64,000 nucleotides of DNA from Mytilisepta virgata (lineage: Eukaryota; Mollusca; Bivalvia; Mytilida; Mytilidae), in contig CM051513.1 of the NCBI GenBank assembly GCA_028015205.1, forward strand, positions 42,784,841 through 42,848,840, read 5' to 3'. Shown here one piece after another: positions 53,143 through 64,000 of this stretch (position 1 is the first letter of the stretch; the number at the start of each line of letters is the position of its first letter). Position numbers and translations under genes: made by a program. Below the pieces are notes generated by a model. That model did no database searches. It saw nothing but the letters and a program-made list of their open reading frames with translations, and was not told the DNA's origin.

Positions 53143-54367
53143 ATGTTAGACATTAGATTTGGACAAACCTCTACAACAGATTCACAAAGACGCTTACGGA
53201 TTCTGACATGGAGCTGTGTAGAGCAGTTGACAGAACTACTCCATTTTCCGAGACCAGTACTTACAGCAGTTTCAATTCGTCCGGCCATTTTTCACTATTT
53301 TCTTAAACTCACTGGAGTTCTTATTCATCTTCTTACCAAATTATCTGCTGAACAACAAAACTTGGTTAGAAATTATACTACAGAACTTGAAGTATCAGAG
53401 CTTTCTGATCCGTTTCCGTCGTCTCCAGAGGAGTTAAGTTCAACTGCCAATCAGCCTTTGCAATCTGATGAGCGGTACTCAGAAGACACTTCTGTTGTAG
53501 AGGTACCACCACCAATACAGATAGCTGATTCCCACCGCCAGCTGATTCCCACCGCCATCTGGATCATCTTCTGACTAGTGTCGGTATTCTCGACCTTCAG
53601 GAGTTTGATCACCATGGTATCGGAAACAGCTTCAACACGGATCTTTCCATCATCATTTCCAACTACTGCTTTCCAAAGTTTTGACCAAAACGAAAGGATC
53701 GAAAACAACTGATAGACCAAATTCCGGCACTTTATTTTTCTTTCGGCATCCATCCTAAAACGGTCCAAACCACTAAAGAAGAAATTATGGATGAATATTT
53801 AGATTTTTTGGAAGAACTAATTAAAACAGAGAAAACAGTTTCAATTGGCGAATGTGGTCTAGACACCTCCAACACTTCGAAACCTTTACATCTGGACCAT
53901 CAAGTATTTTATTTTGAGAAACAACTGGAACTGGCCGTACTCGAACACATGCCTGTCGTTGTCCATTGTAGGGGAAAGACAGCATTATATTTTGAACTTT
54001 TGGATTCTTTGATTAAAATTTGTCCGTCTAACCATCCTATCTATTGGCATTGTTTTTCCGGAATCCAGACCGTATATGACCAGACAACATCCAGATTGAA
54101 CAATATAGTTTTCGGCATCACCCCTCTTATCTTCAGCAAATCTCACATTGAAACATTCGTCAGGAACAACTCAACAACCAATTTAGTCCTAGAAACAGAT
54201 TCTCCTTTCATTTTTCGTCAAAATCAACCCAGTGATCCGTTTTTCGTAAATTTCATCGCTGAGCGCATCTCACAAACCATTGGAACCCCACTCGACAATG
54301 TAGTGAGGACCACCAGTGAGAATGATCTATCATCTCTGCGAGATGCCTGCAAGTGTGTAAATTGTAT
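53143..54367 (+). pseudogene. TatD-like metal-dependent hydrolase, disabled
   Basis: The N-terminal part (53143-53523) is a non-conserved lead of about 127 codons. TatD motifs follow: ADSHRHLDHLL at the start of the domain (metal-binding HxH), SNYCFP, FGIHPKT, IGECGLD, VVHCRGK, YWHCFSG and LETDSPF. These are the blocks of TatD-family deoxyribonucleases (TIM-barrel, two metals). A 17-bp tandem duplication at 53523-53556 shifts the frame exactly at the HxH motif, and an in-frame TGA lies near 53686. The domain ends near ACK at 54355, where the sequence GTGTGTAAAT may hide a splice site. It lies between two copies of an LTR sequence. Confidence 0.85.
53523..53556 (+). repeat. 17-bp tandem duplication that frameshifts the TatD-like gene
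   Basis: AGCTGATTCCCACCGCC is present twice in a row (53523-53539 and 53540-53556). With one unit only, the upstream frame would run straight into the TatD domain frame. Confidence 0.92.
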
Positions 54368-54608
54368 ATATATGTATATATATTGTATATACGTTCTTCT
54401 AAGTGTTAGTATTTTATCTTTGATATGCAGGAAGACATGTCAATACCTACACGTATGTCACATCCCAACTAGATTAGATGCTCTAGGCTGAATAACTACA
54501 TGTACATTACCTGTCTATTATATCAGATTCTCCATGCAACCATAGTTTAGTATCCCTGCTGGCAAACGAATAAGATGGGAAAGGAATAAAAAACACAATG
54601 GGGAGGAA

Positions 54609-54749
54609 TGTGGCAGTGCTACGGCCTTGGAGGAAGATGTTATTAGAAGCTATGAAGTGCTCCAACCTTGGAGGAATATACTAACGGAAGCCAAGAGGAC
54701 CACGGGAAAACAACTCACGCTTGATCTCAACCTGGAAAGACGCTTCTGC
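54609..54749 (+). repeat. Truncated second copy of the LTR
   Basis: About 90% like 52210-52356, with a 6-bp deletion. It breaks off at CGCTTCTGC, after which Mutator-like sequence begins. Confidence 0.85.
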
Positions 54750-54754
54750 TGGTT

Positions 54755-55965
54755 ACATTCGTCTCTGCTTAAGTACCAATCTTCCTCCATCATCAGCTCG
54801 AGGTATACAGAATACCTGTAACAGTCCTTCCTGGAATAGAAAGAATCAGTAAGAGGGACATGGATATGAGACGGGAGCGACTAAAAGAAGTACAAAGACG
54901 GAAGGGAAAGGCCAACCCGAATGTAATTGATGTGCAGGCGGACGGACTTTATAATAATAATTTGCATTCTGGTCTGGGTAAAACACCTTTCAGTCTGCAA
55001 CCCAAGTCATTTATAGCTTAGCAGAAATTATAACACATGAGCATGACCTCATAGGATTAATTATACATAATAAAATTTTCTCAAAAGGTAAACACCTGAA
55101 ACCATCAAATGATCACCAGTGTCTAGGCAAAGACTGCACACCAACAATTCCATTTGAGAAAAGTATTGGATATGAAAAAACTTGCGCTAAGGAGATACTG
55201 CATGAATTGAAGGTAAATAACAAGAGGTGCAGTATATAACAACCGACCCTGACAGTGGTGCTTATCAAGCTGCACATGAATTGCAGGAGGAGGGCATTAC
55301 AACCACTCAGCCCGATACCAGGCATGTTCTAAAAAAATCATCACCTCTTCATTAAGAAAAATAAAGAACAAGGAGTCATTCTAAAATTAAAAACAGCTAA
55401 AATTAGAACTCAGATGCAAAACAAACTAGCCATTGATTTAGCTGAGAGATGTCACGCTGAAATTTGTAAAGCTTTTAAGAAGTATGGAGACAACATAGAC
55501 ACGGTACGAAATAAACTAACTTATGCTGCCGATGCAATTGTCTACTGCTATCAGGACTGGCACTTTAAATGTGCTAAGGATTCCTTCCTATGCAAAGGCA
55601 TTCGAAAGGACAACTAGATTGGAAAAAGTGCGGTGCTAGGCAAAAAATTTGGCATAAAACACACTAAAAAAAATACATCTGAAATACTCCGCAACTGCGT
55701 AAATTACAGAATGTGTCCAGCAAGGATGAAAAAAAAACAAAACTTAACTCTAACACTCAAAAAGCCGAGGCATTTAACCGTACCATAAGAACCTCTTGTG
55801 CCTAAAAATGTCGGGCTCATTCTGCAGCACATTCAGTAAATTTAGGGACAGCTAACTCCATTTTTTCTCTGTGTGATGAACTTGGATGTGAAATTAATGT
55901 AGACAGCAAAGTAGACAAAGGTCTAAAACAGCTACAAAAAACAACAAATATGTTAAAAGAATATA
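54755..55965 (+). pseudogene. Mutator-like transposase relic
   Basis: Broken coding in several frames keeps the order of an animal Mutator-like (MULE) transposase: RRERLKEVQRRKGKANPNVI, DVQADGLYNNNLHSG, a middle part with several stops, TDPDSGAYQAAHELQEEGIT (catalytic-domain block), DTRHV, then the open 55414-55617 frame with LAERCHAEICKAFKKYG, YCYQDWHFKCAKDSFLCKG, and finally AEAFNRTIR, RAHSAAHSVNLGTANSIF and LGCEINVDSKV. Numerous stops and shifts make it inactive. No terminal inverted repeats were seen. Confidence 0.7.
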
Positions 55966-55966
55966 A

Positions 55967-56020
55967 ACAAGAGGCCCCCGGTAGTCTGAATCGCTCACCT
56001 GGTACAGTTTTGCCTTACAC
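55967..56020 (+). repeat. Left end of a dispersed element (AAGAGGCCC...GCTCACCTGG type)
   Basis: ACAAGAGGCCCCCGGTAGTC followed by GAATCGCTCACCTGG resembles the left end of the 166-bp tandem element near 4345 (AGAGCCTGTGTCGCTCACCTG). It may pair with the right end at 59660-59730. Confidence 0.5.
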
Positions 56021-59000
56021 GGCTAATAATATTGACAAGTTATTGTCTTAGAAATTTGACTGAGAGCGAATTTGGACTTTTCATAAGAATCATTACATCA
56101 ATTGAAAGTTTCATAGGTTCCAGTTTTCAAAATTGGCTGGAAATTGCATTAACATTATTTTTTGCTTTCAAGGACAATTACTCTAACAAGGTGTTGGACA
56201 ATTTTGACTTCAAGTAGACCTTGCTAAGTCTTATGATAAGGATCATTTCGGCAATTGAAAATTTCTTTCTATGTATTAGAGTTCTCAAAAAATCATTTTT
56301 CTCCTCTCAAGGGCAATAACCCTTAACAAAGAATTGTATGACAAGTTTGGTCCGATGGGTCGACATAAAATTTAGTCAGTATTCCAAGATCTCACCAGTT
56401 AGAAAGCTATTTGATTACCAAGCTTTGAATACACTTGATATTACAACTGTGGAAGATGTCAAATCAAAGCTCAATGCCTACCAGAAGGTAACACAAACTT
56501 GTGTCTCACTTTACCTACATGCATTTGAAAAAAATGATAATCAGCATTGTTGGATAGTTTTAGAGGGAGTTATGCCAATTTGATTATCAAACATTTTAGC
56601 GAGGATCGGATGGGAGATATGGAACAATGTTCTTTTCTTGGAGAATGTGAGCTAGCTTTCCTAATCCCGTCAAGATGTTAAAATGAGGAATATTAAAGAT
56701 AGTCCCATATTATTGCAAATAAAACATAATTTGCTAGTACATTTACTGAGGTAAAAATGTAGAAAAAGTTTCATGCGGAGTATCTAATCCAGGCACGGAT
56801 TCAGAGGGGCAGATCCTGCGAATGCTCCTCCCTTGAAATTTGAGGATATTTTTTTGTATGAAATCATGATTGATTGTCGTCCACTTGCAAAAAAATTTAT
56901 GCAGTATCAGAGTAGGAACACTGGAAAAAAAATAATATAGCCTTACAATCAGGATGTATGTTTACCGACAAGGATGGCCTGACAATTTATTTTCCTTGAT
57001 TCTAGGATCAAATTTTCTGTCCTGCCCCCTTTTTTTAAGAAAACTTTTTTTCTTCTTCATAGAGCGCCGAAATATTTTTTAATGTAAACGAAAAATATTA
57101 GGACAATAATAGATCATGCCTTTTTATTTCTTGAAAATTTCAATCCTGAATTTTTATTTCAAATTCGACACAAAATATGCCACAAGACACAAACTTGTAC
57201 AAGCACATATGGGAGGTGCACTCACTTACATGTAAAAATACTTCACCGGCGGCTGTTGTGCGATATTTTCTTCCTATTGTTTAGTAAAAATATTACTACT
57301 AACTGATGAAACTCCACGTACATTTGTAAATGTTGAACATTAGATCTCAATACGCTATTCGCTATTGAAGTACTATAAATAAACATTGTGGTACGTGTAA
57401 CTTAAAATATGAATACGAATTATATAATTATAAGATGTTCATGCGAAGAGACACGGTCATGCAACCAGAATAGTTTTATGTATATATCACCTTATGCCCG
57501 ATTTTCTGTTCTCTCCAGTCGTAATTCTTTTTGTCTTCCGTTTATTTCTTCACAGTCAAGTTTTGTATTGCCGTTTTAATATTCTATTTCTTCTAAAGAC
57601 GTTCCGTCCCTGACTATGACGTAACGTCTTCCAACATAACATTTGGAGTAGGAAACGTCCAATAACAAAACAAAATTCTGCAGAAATGGTACAAAAATGT
57701 GATTAACTTTCTTATTTGATTGGTGACCCCCCACCCTTTAAAGAGTTTATAACATCAGCTAATGGATACCTTTTCATACCGCAAGTTTGAAAAAAATCTT
57801 AACGTGAGAAGTATTTCAGATACCTGTAAATATATTTCAAAGGTTAGTTTTTCCTTTGGCGGGAAACAATAAAAGGTTCTTTTTAGGCGGATAAAACTCA
57901 TTGTATTTGGTTTTTCATGTTTTATGAATGAAATACAGACAATTTCCAATCTACCTGTGTATGGCATGTGTCATTCATAAAAATATTGGCAAGATCAGAC
58001 ACAAGCTTTTTCTAAGAAGGGGATGGTCAAAACATGGCAAAGGCTATGTTTACCAAAATTATTTAATCGATAGCGGAAAATGCCACCTAAAGACATTTCA
58101 GACCATTACAACCCACAGTTCCTTACCTTCTTTAAATTATAATTCAGTAATTGCCCCAGGGAAAATAAATTAAGTGTTTCAAACTCCTTCTAATTTAATA
58201 AAATTATATCACTTTAAAGAAATTTCTTTAATCTTTTAATTGGTAGTATATTTCATGTTGCCATTCTCCAAATTTTTATCTTTAATTTGTTACATCACAC
58301 ATCAAAATCAGTGTTTTCTAAAAGCGCCCCTTCTTGGCATTATGGCCAAGTTAACCTTTTTCGACAGAGAAATTTAGAAAGTTATTGACATGTTCAGAAT
58401 CTATGATACCAAGGCCCGCGCCGTAACCCGGGGTTGTATGCGTATATTTGTACATTCTAAAAGTGAACAGCCAAAAAAAAAAAAAACGTTATATCTGAGC
58501 AGGAAAACAAAACATAAACAGGGAGTTCTTATATGAACCAATACAACACACTATATGTGTGTTTAACTATAATCTATTCTTCAATAACCGTAAAATGTGA
58601 CAATTTACATGTGTGTGTAAACCGGAAGTGCCTCTTTCCTTTTGGGAACAAATCGGCCCTTGTCAATTTCGTCCCAAACATTTCATCCAAACAAAGGGTT
58701 ATGCACTGGTCAAAACTCATTTCTGAGTCCTTTATAAACATTTGAAGTAACCTGGTTCACATTTCTTATTTCAATAATTATTTTGATTATATGTTTCCTT
58801 TAGCTTCAAATAATATCTAATAATAAGAACAAATGTGACAAAAAATTCAACAATTACAGACCATTAATTGTAAGAAAGAATGTTTGCTCTTCAAAATTTT
58901 TTGATATGGTTTAATCTCAATAAATTGAACATATTTTGTTTTAAAAAATAGTAACGGGTTGATAATAGATTCCGAGACATTATCTGCAAAACAGAAAAAA

Positions 59001-59160
59001 AATATTAAAAAAAATAGTTCAACGGCTATAATTAATTCAAGCAAGGATTGTAGATAATTATACAAATTTCCACAAGAGTAGATCTCTAAACAAAATAAAG
59101 CAAAAATCACTTACAAAAATATATATCATTATGCTCAACACTTTCACAAAGCTTCATATA
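56021..59160. other. Probable element interior, no recognised gene
   Basis: AT-rich repeat-like DNA. The short frames at 56338, 57928 and 58533 have no motif that I recognise. Confidence 0.35.
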
Positions 59161-59735
59161 ATATGCCAAAAACTTTTGTCTGACCCCTATGTTCTATTTT
59201 TAGTAACAGCAGCCATGTTTTCCAACGGAATAATAATCTCCAAAACAATTTTATGCAGAACACCCTAGGAAACAGTCATACCAAGTTTGGTTCTGATTGG
59301 GCAAGTAGTTTCAGAGGAGAAGATTTTTGAAAGAAATAACATTAAAAATAGCGAAAATCGTTGATGAAGGGCAGCTCCAACATGGCTTAAAGGATGAAAA
59401 CCAAAATTTGACTAGAGATAGATCTCATCATGTTGAACACTTTTACCCTATGTCAGATTTTAGCTTGACCTAACGGTTTTGAAGATATATGCAAAAAACT
59501 ACTGTCTGACCCCTATGTTCTATTTTTAGTAACGGCGGCCTTGTTTTTCGACGAATCAAATATCCCCACATCAGTTCTATGCAGCGTATTCCAAGGAACA
59601 TTCATACCAAGTTTGGTTCTAATTAGTCATTTAGTTTCAGAGGAGAAGAGTTTTGTATAATTGTTAACGACGACGACGGACGCCAAGTGATGGCAATAGC
59701 TCACATGGCCTTTGGCCGGGTGAGCTAAAAAAAAA
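59161..59735 (+). repeat. Right part of a dispersed element with about 322-bp duplication
   Basis: CTGTCTGACCCCTATGTTCT, or a close match, occurs near 59180 and near 59500, about 322 bp apart. The right end (59660-59730) has GACGACGACGGACGCCAAGT, then GCTCACATGGCC pairing with GGCCGGGTGAGC, then an A-run, the same layout as the end at 5860-5940. Confidence 0.65.
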
Positions 59736-59922
59736 AAAAACAATTGAAGCATGTGTATCACGAGCTGACAGGCGAGCAATATTGTTCCGACTTTCACGAA
59801 AGACATCAAGAGGAGATAGCTTACCGAAAAAATATGCTTTTGCCGGTGACAAAGTCCACTTCCAGATCATCCATATTGTATGCCGGCAAAGAGAAAAAAG
59901 TTAAAATAAACAATATTCATAT

Positions 59923-60296
59923 TCACAAAATGCAAACCGGTTTGTGTGATTTACAACCAATGCCTTGATCCTGACAATGAATGCGCTCTTGATTTATATC
60001 ATGTTTTTCAAATACGAGATGGTCTACATTTACACATCATCTATTTCCACACAAATGGCTACATTCAAATTCTTCGGGTCCCTTATATTTTGGAATTTCA
60101 TCTTTTGTTTTCTTAAAATGAACCAGGCAAATCTGTAGGTAATCTCTCTGCTTTTTTCACCAGAAGGGCAATTTACATCAGTGTATCCATAACTAGATGT
60201 ATGAGTTGCACCGGTCCCCATTATACAACCATTATCATGTGAAAAATCAGATTTATACAGAAGTTTCATCTTTTGCTTCTGCCAAAATTCTTCCAT
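59923..60296 (-). pseudogene. Homing-endonuclease-like (His-Cys/zinc-loop) relic
   Basis: On the minus strand the frame from 60296 reads GCIMGTGATHTSSYGYTDV, CPSGEKSREITYRFAWFI and NLNVAIC. After a one-base shift and one stop it continues CVNVDHLVFEKHDINQERIH, CQDQGIGC, KSHKPVCIL, ending at 59923. The order GCIxWTG...YG...HRxAW...LxVxHLC..CxNxxHL.xExxxxNxxR..C matches the zinc-binding-loop (I-PpoI-like His-Cys box) homing endonuclease family. Here the Trp of WTG is Gly and the first His of the box is lost (AIC). The frameshift lies at the centre of the active-site box, so it is inactive. Confidence 0.6.
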
Positions 60297-61600
60297 TCTG
60301 TTTACTTTTCAGAATCAAACAAAAAGGTTAATATAAAAAAAGAAATTATTCAGGAAAGGAACTTGCAAATTTTTTTTTGAAATTTTGATATAGGTTAAAA
60401 TGAAGTAAATATACGCAATGCCGACAATAATAACATTTTCTACTCACTCACCTGTTGAAACTGTTAGGAGAAATCCATATTTAAAATCCAGAAGATCAAT
60501 ATCTGTGGGTGTGACTCAGCACCAAAAAACAATAGGGTGCTGCAGCGTTTCTTCCTTTAAATTTTGGTTCTTTGCAACTACCGTCTGTCCCGCACATAAA
60601 GTTGATGTCCAAAATTGGGACTTTCATCTCTGCAACAGATAGTTCAATAATTTTTTTTCTCACTAATTATTCAACTGCAATTATAAACTTGCATAAATAA
60701 ACACCTTTTTTCCATATAGTTATTTTTTAAAAAGTGAAAAGAAGGTGGCGACACAAGTCCATGTTTACTTCCTTTTACCCATAATGTACCAGTTTTGTCC
60801 CACCATTCTTATCAGTATTTCTCTATATTAAGATTGTTAACATTGTTTTTTTATATATATATTACCTATTTTTAACTCTTTAAAAACGTTATAAATGTCT
60901 CTTTTTTTTAAAGTTTAAGTATAATACATTTTAACTTTTTAAATGTCTAATATATAATTTCTGTTATAACAGTGATTATAGTCATACTTATTTAACATAG
61001 AGGTGGGACTAAACCGGGATTGTATGTAGTGTATTTTATAGATCAGTGTCATATATGTCACCAAGGAAAAAGTTTCTCGTATCATTTAGGACTTAAATAT
61101 AAAATTAACAATTTTAATATTTTGGACTTTAATTCACTGTGTTAAATAATTTATTTTATTCTATATTTTCATTTCTATTTACATTTCATATCCAGGACTT
61201 TAAATTAACATGTTTTGATATGCAATTTTGAAGTCCTCAGTTTGGACATTGGGTGACATGATTTAATATGTTACCTAATTAGTGACAATTAACCTTTCTC
61301 ATAACTATATATTTTTAAATATTATAGATTTAACTCTTCTTCAAGTTGAAAAAATAGTATAAACTTTTTGACAGTTAACAATATCACTCAAAATTATAAT
61401 TATTTGGTATGTTTATTCTTGTCCATTTAATTTTGTATAAATACTTGTTTATAATTTTGATGAAGTAGATTTGGACTCAGGACTTTACACTGAACACAGT
61501 CCATCTGTAATAAAAGTATTCCATGCTGAATTATTGAATTATTCATTGCGTGTTCCAGAGTCTCAAGTGTCATTTTGCACCAGAGTTTCATATTCAGAGT
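60297..61600. other. AT-rich intergenic, nothing firmly recognised
   Basis: A minus-strand frame at about 60500-60630 after a TGTTGCAG could be an exon, but has no motif. The rest is AT-rich filler. Confidence 0.35.
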
Positions 61601-61894
61601 TCCAGGCACCTGACTAAGTCAGTCAGTCAAGTCAGCCTGTCATTGTAATTCAGAGTTTCGTTCGTTGTGTAATCAGGTGCATTACACAGTTTCAGTAACA
61701 AGAGGCCATTCAGTCAGGCTCTTGTTACACAATCGTATCGGTCACCAAACATGTATTTTTATACAAGCTTGTTCTTCTTCCAGTACTCAAAGTTCCAGCA
61801 CAAATACATACAAGTATAACACCGTCGCCCACATTACATGTTCAAACACTTGCAAGTCTAGTAACTCAGTCCAACCCAACCCAAAGTTCACAGA

Positions 61895-62668
61895 TTGGTG
61901 GAGCATCAACAGATTCAAGCGGTACCTATGCCAAAATCAAGACAAGAACAGAACGGAGCCACCCAATTAAATTCCAAAGAACATCCTGCAACAAGAGCAT
62001 TTTCAAAACAGATAACAGACGCAGATACAGTCCAAAGTATCCCAGATAATTCTCAGCAGGATATAGGTTTGATACTGCTAAATAACGACACCGGTTCAAC
62101 AACGATATCAAATAACACTGATTCAGGCGAAGAATCAGACATTGAAGAGTTAGATAATATTTCAGTAAATTCAGATAACTCAATAATTTCATTTAACTTA
62201 AATTTAGACTCGGAAATGGCTTCAGGTTTGTCTTTACAAAAATTCAGTGACGAAAGCTGTTGTGTGCCAGCAATATGGTGGAATTTATTTGAATCTTACA
62301 GAGCGTTACATAATGTTGACAATAATAAGGCATTGTCAGTTCTTCCTTTACAACTGACAGGACATGCATCTTTATGGTTTCATAACCTTGATGCAAACAC
62401 ATAAGGCAACATTGATACATTGAAGGCAGCATCTTTAGCTCGATTTTCAAATACAAAAACAACCAAAAAATATATATGAACTCCAACAGACAAGTTTAGA
62501 AAGCAGTCAGGCGTATTTGGCAAGAGTTCAACAATTAGCTATGGGAGCAGAAAATTTGGGAGAAGCTGTAATTGTTGACATTGCAGTTAATGGTTTACAA
62601 CCAAGTTTAAAACAAACTGATACAAAAATCACCAAAGATTTTTGAAATAGCTACTAGTGTGGCTGAAT
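61895..62668 (+). pseudogene. Ty3/Gypsy-type Gag relic
   Basis: The open frame 61895-62404 ends with a Gag-core-like block: FSDESCCVPAIWWNLFESYR, then LSVLPLQLTGHASLWFHNL. A stop follows at 62402. The sequence then continues in other frames with ASLARFS, QQTSLESSQAYLARVQQLA and VNGLQPSLKQ. These match the order of the Ty3 Gag core (W-x-x-F-E-x-Y, LPL-x-L-x-G-x-A-x-x-W, RF, and the VQQLA / I-x-G-L-x-P-S-L segment). LINE E inserts at 62671 and removes the rest. A Ser/Thr/Gln-rich N-terminus precedes. No LTR was identified upstream. Confidence 0.65.
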
Positions 62669-62670
62669 GT

Positions 62671-64000
62671 GATTGATTGATTATTGTTTAACGCCGTGTG
62701 GGCGACATTTAAGCCATATCACGGCGAGAACAAATTAAAGTATGATTAAAACAAATACTATTTAAAACGAATGAACTATTTACAAATAATATTTATGGAG
62801 AAAATAAAACAATAAAACAATACACGAATCTCAAAAATCAAAAATTATATCACAGACGAAATTTGGAAAATAATATCACAGATACGCTATTAAATAAATT
62901 AACATCATTCAAAAAATATCAACAAAATTAAATTTATTGGACTCTATTCAAGAATGCAGTCAGACTATATTCTTGAATACAGTCCAACATCTTTCAAATA
63001 CTGTAAAAGACGGTTGCCAGCAACCTTTGTAAACAACTCTTTCATATTGTTGACTGTGTAGTACCGACAAATAATGTCGGACTTATCTACACAGTCAATT
63101 AAAAGATGTTTAATACTATGTCGACATTGGCAGGGTATACACTCAGGAGGCGGCTCATTCTCTAAAATAAAAGAATGAGTCGTCCTGGTGTGGCCAATGC
63201 GACATCTAGTTAAAACAACTTGATCTCGTCGGCATTTGCCGAAAAAACAGACAATTCTTGCCAACAGTTGGCTCTATAGAATGAAGTTTATTGTCTGTAA
63301 GCAGGTCCCACTGGGACTGCCACAGACGTAAAACATATTTATAAATCAAGGGTTTAAAATCAGTATAAGGCACTGACATATTAGTAACTGGGTCATGTAA
63401 AGCATCCTTCACTACACTATCTACGACTGTGTTTCCTCGGATACCAATATGACTTGGTATCCAGATAAAAATTATTTCTTTGCCCATTTGGACAAGTCTT
63501 TTATAGAACTCAATAATATGAGCAATTAACGGGTTTTTATATTTCTGACCTTCTATGGCCAATAAACATGAAAGAGAATCTGAGCAAATAAGAAATTTAA
63601 GTGTTTCAGACGTTCTGACAAATTTTAAAGCCAGAATGATGGCTCTAGCTTCAGCAGTAAATATTGAACTGGAAGATGGAAGGCGGAGACTTGCTGCCTG
63701 TTGTCCGTGGACTGCTGCAGCAGCTACTTTGTCTCCGTCCTTAGATCCATCAGTATAATAGAATCATGAAATTCAAACTTTGATTTTATTTCTGCAAAGT
63801 GTTGCTGAATAAGAATAGGGTTTGTTTCGGACTTTTTATATTTTCTTAGGTCAAAAATAAACATAGGTTTGGGTACAAGCCAAGGTGGTGATTGAGGTAT
63901 ATTAATGGGGGCAATTTCATCAAGGTTGATGTTACAACCAGAAATATGCGATTTCATCCGGATACCAAACGGAGGAATTTTATTTTCATGTTTTTCAAAT
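62671..64000 (-). mobile_element. LINE E, 3' part, continues past the window
   Basis: 3' tail of GATT repeats at 62671, the stem-loop variant of LINE D at 62692-62727, 3' UTR, and ORF2 coding to the window edge. It inserted in the Gag relic. The 5' end and flanking duplication are outside the window. Confidence 0.9.
62965..64000 (-). pseudogene. LINE E ORF2 fragment (RNase H and C-terminus)
   Basis: RNase H motifs are present (AEARAI and SDTL-like blocks, IPSHIGIRGNTVVD). Frameshifts lie near 63250 (an extra base in ACAATTCTTG) and near 63757 (loss of bases between the TDGS motif and HDS). V-V-K-D replaces the usual I-A-K-D after the last catalytic region. Closest to LINE D. Confidence 0.85.

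Noticed and set aside
53451..53768. Minus-strand 105-codon frame
   Set aside because: Antisense of the TatD-like domain, whose motifs on the plus strand are unmistakable.

Overview
The window is animal nuclear DNA: AT-rich, gene-poor and filled with transposable elements. The repeat types (several I-group LINE copies with an RNase H domain, a Polinton/Maverick element, an element with a 166-bp tandem core resembling bivalve pearl/Helentron-type repeats, a Mutator-like relic and Ty3-like relics) suggest a lophotrochozoan, most likely a bivalve mollusc. The species call is an inference. I saw no rRNA, tRNA, CRISPR array or prokaryotic operon, and no complete host gene, only possible single exons at about 0.96, 2.2, 4.2, 7.8 and 39.6 kb.

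Layout. 1-8.8 kb: flank with possible exon fragments, a 166-bp tandem-repeat element (4.35-5.94 kb) and an array of palindromic GATATC repeats (5.95-6.36 kb). 8.84-39.6 kb: a nested block. LINE F (minus strand) is split by LINE A (flanking duplication TTAAACCAATAG). LINE A is split in its 5' leader by a Polinton at 15185-34856 (6-bp duplication CCAGTT). The Polinton is split by LINE B at 15852-22574 (duplication GGGACCACATGT). LINE B has an unbroken 1226-codon ORF2. A further LINE ORF1 fragment (G, 37.2-39.6 kb) carries an 837-bp MITE-like insertion. 39.9-46.56 kb: LINE C, nearly full length (duplication AACTTTTTAAAG). 46.57-49.4 kb: decayed envelope-like and SGNH-hydrolase-like sequences. 49.44-51.55 kb: 5'-truncated LINE D. 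51.6-62.67 kb: a Ty3-type LTR with primer-binding site, a TatD-like pseudogene, a Mutator-like transposase relic, ends of a second dispersed element, a homing-endonuclease-like relic and a Ty3-type Gag relic. 62.67 kb to the end: LINE E.

The Polinton's left half has intact open frames for a Bcl-2-like BH1/BH2 mini-protein, a protein with two PC4-like domains, a chromodomain integrase, a penton-like minor capsid protein and a basic core-like protein. A membrane/PC4 gene is split by LINE B, and the major capsid gene is cut off by an internal copy of the terminal repeat at 27639. From there to 34856 the element is a scrambled second copy: pieces of a protein-primed DNA polymerase B in both orientations (one with a clear GT-AG intron), inverted pieces of the integrase and PC4 genes, and long AT-rich filler. 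No protease or packaging ATPase was recognised, so this copy cannot be autonomous. The LINE ORFs form two-gene units (CCHC ORF1, then ORF2 with endonuclease, RT and RNase H) linked by a 4-nt ATGA stop/start overlap.
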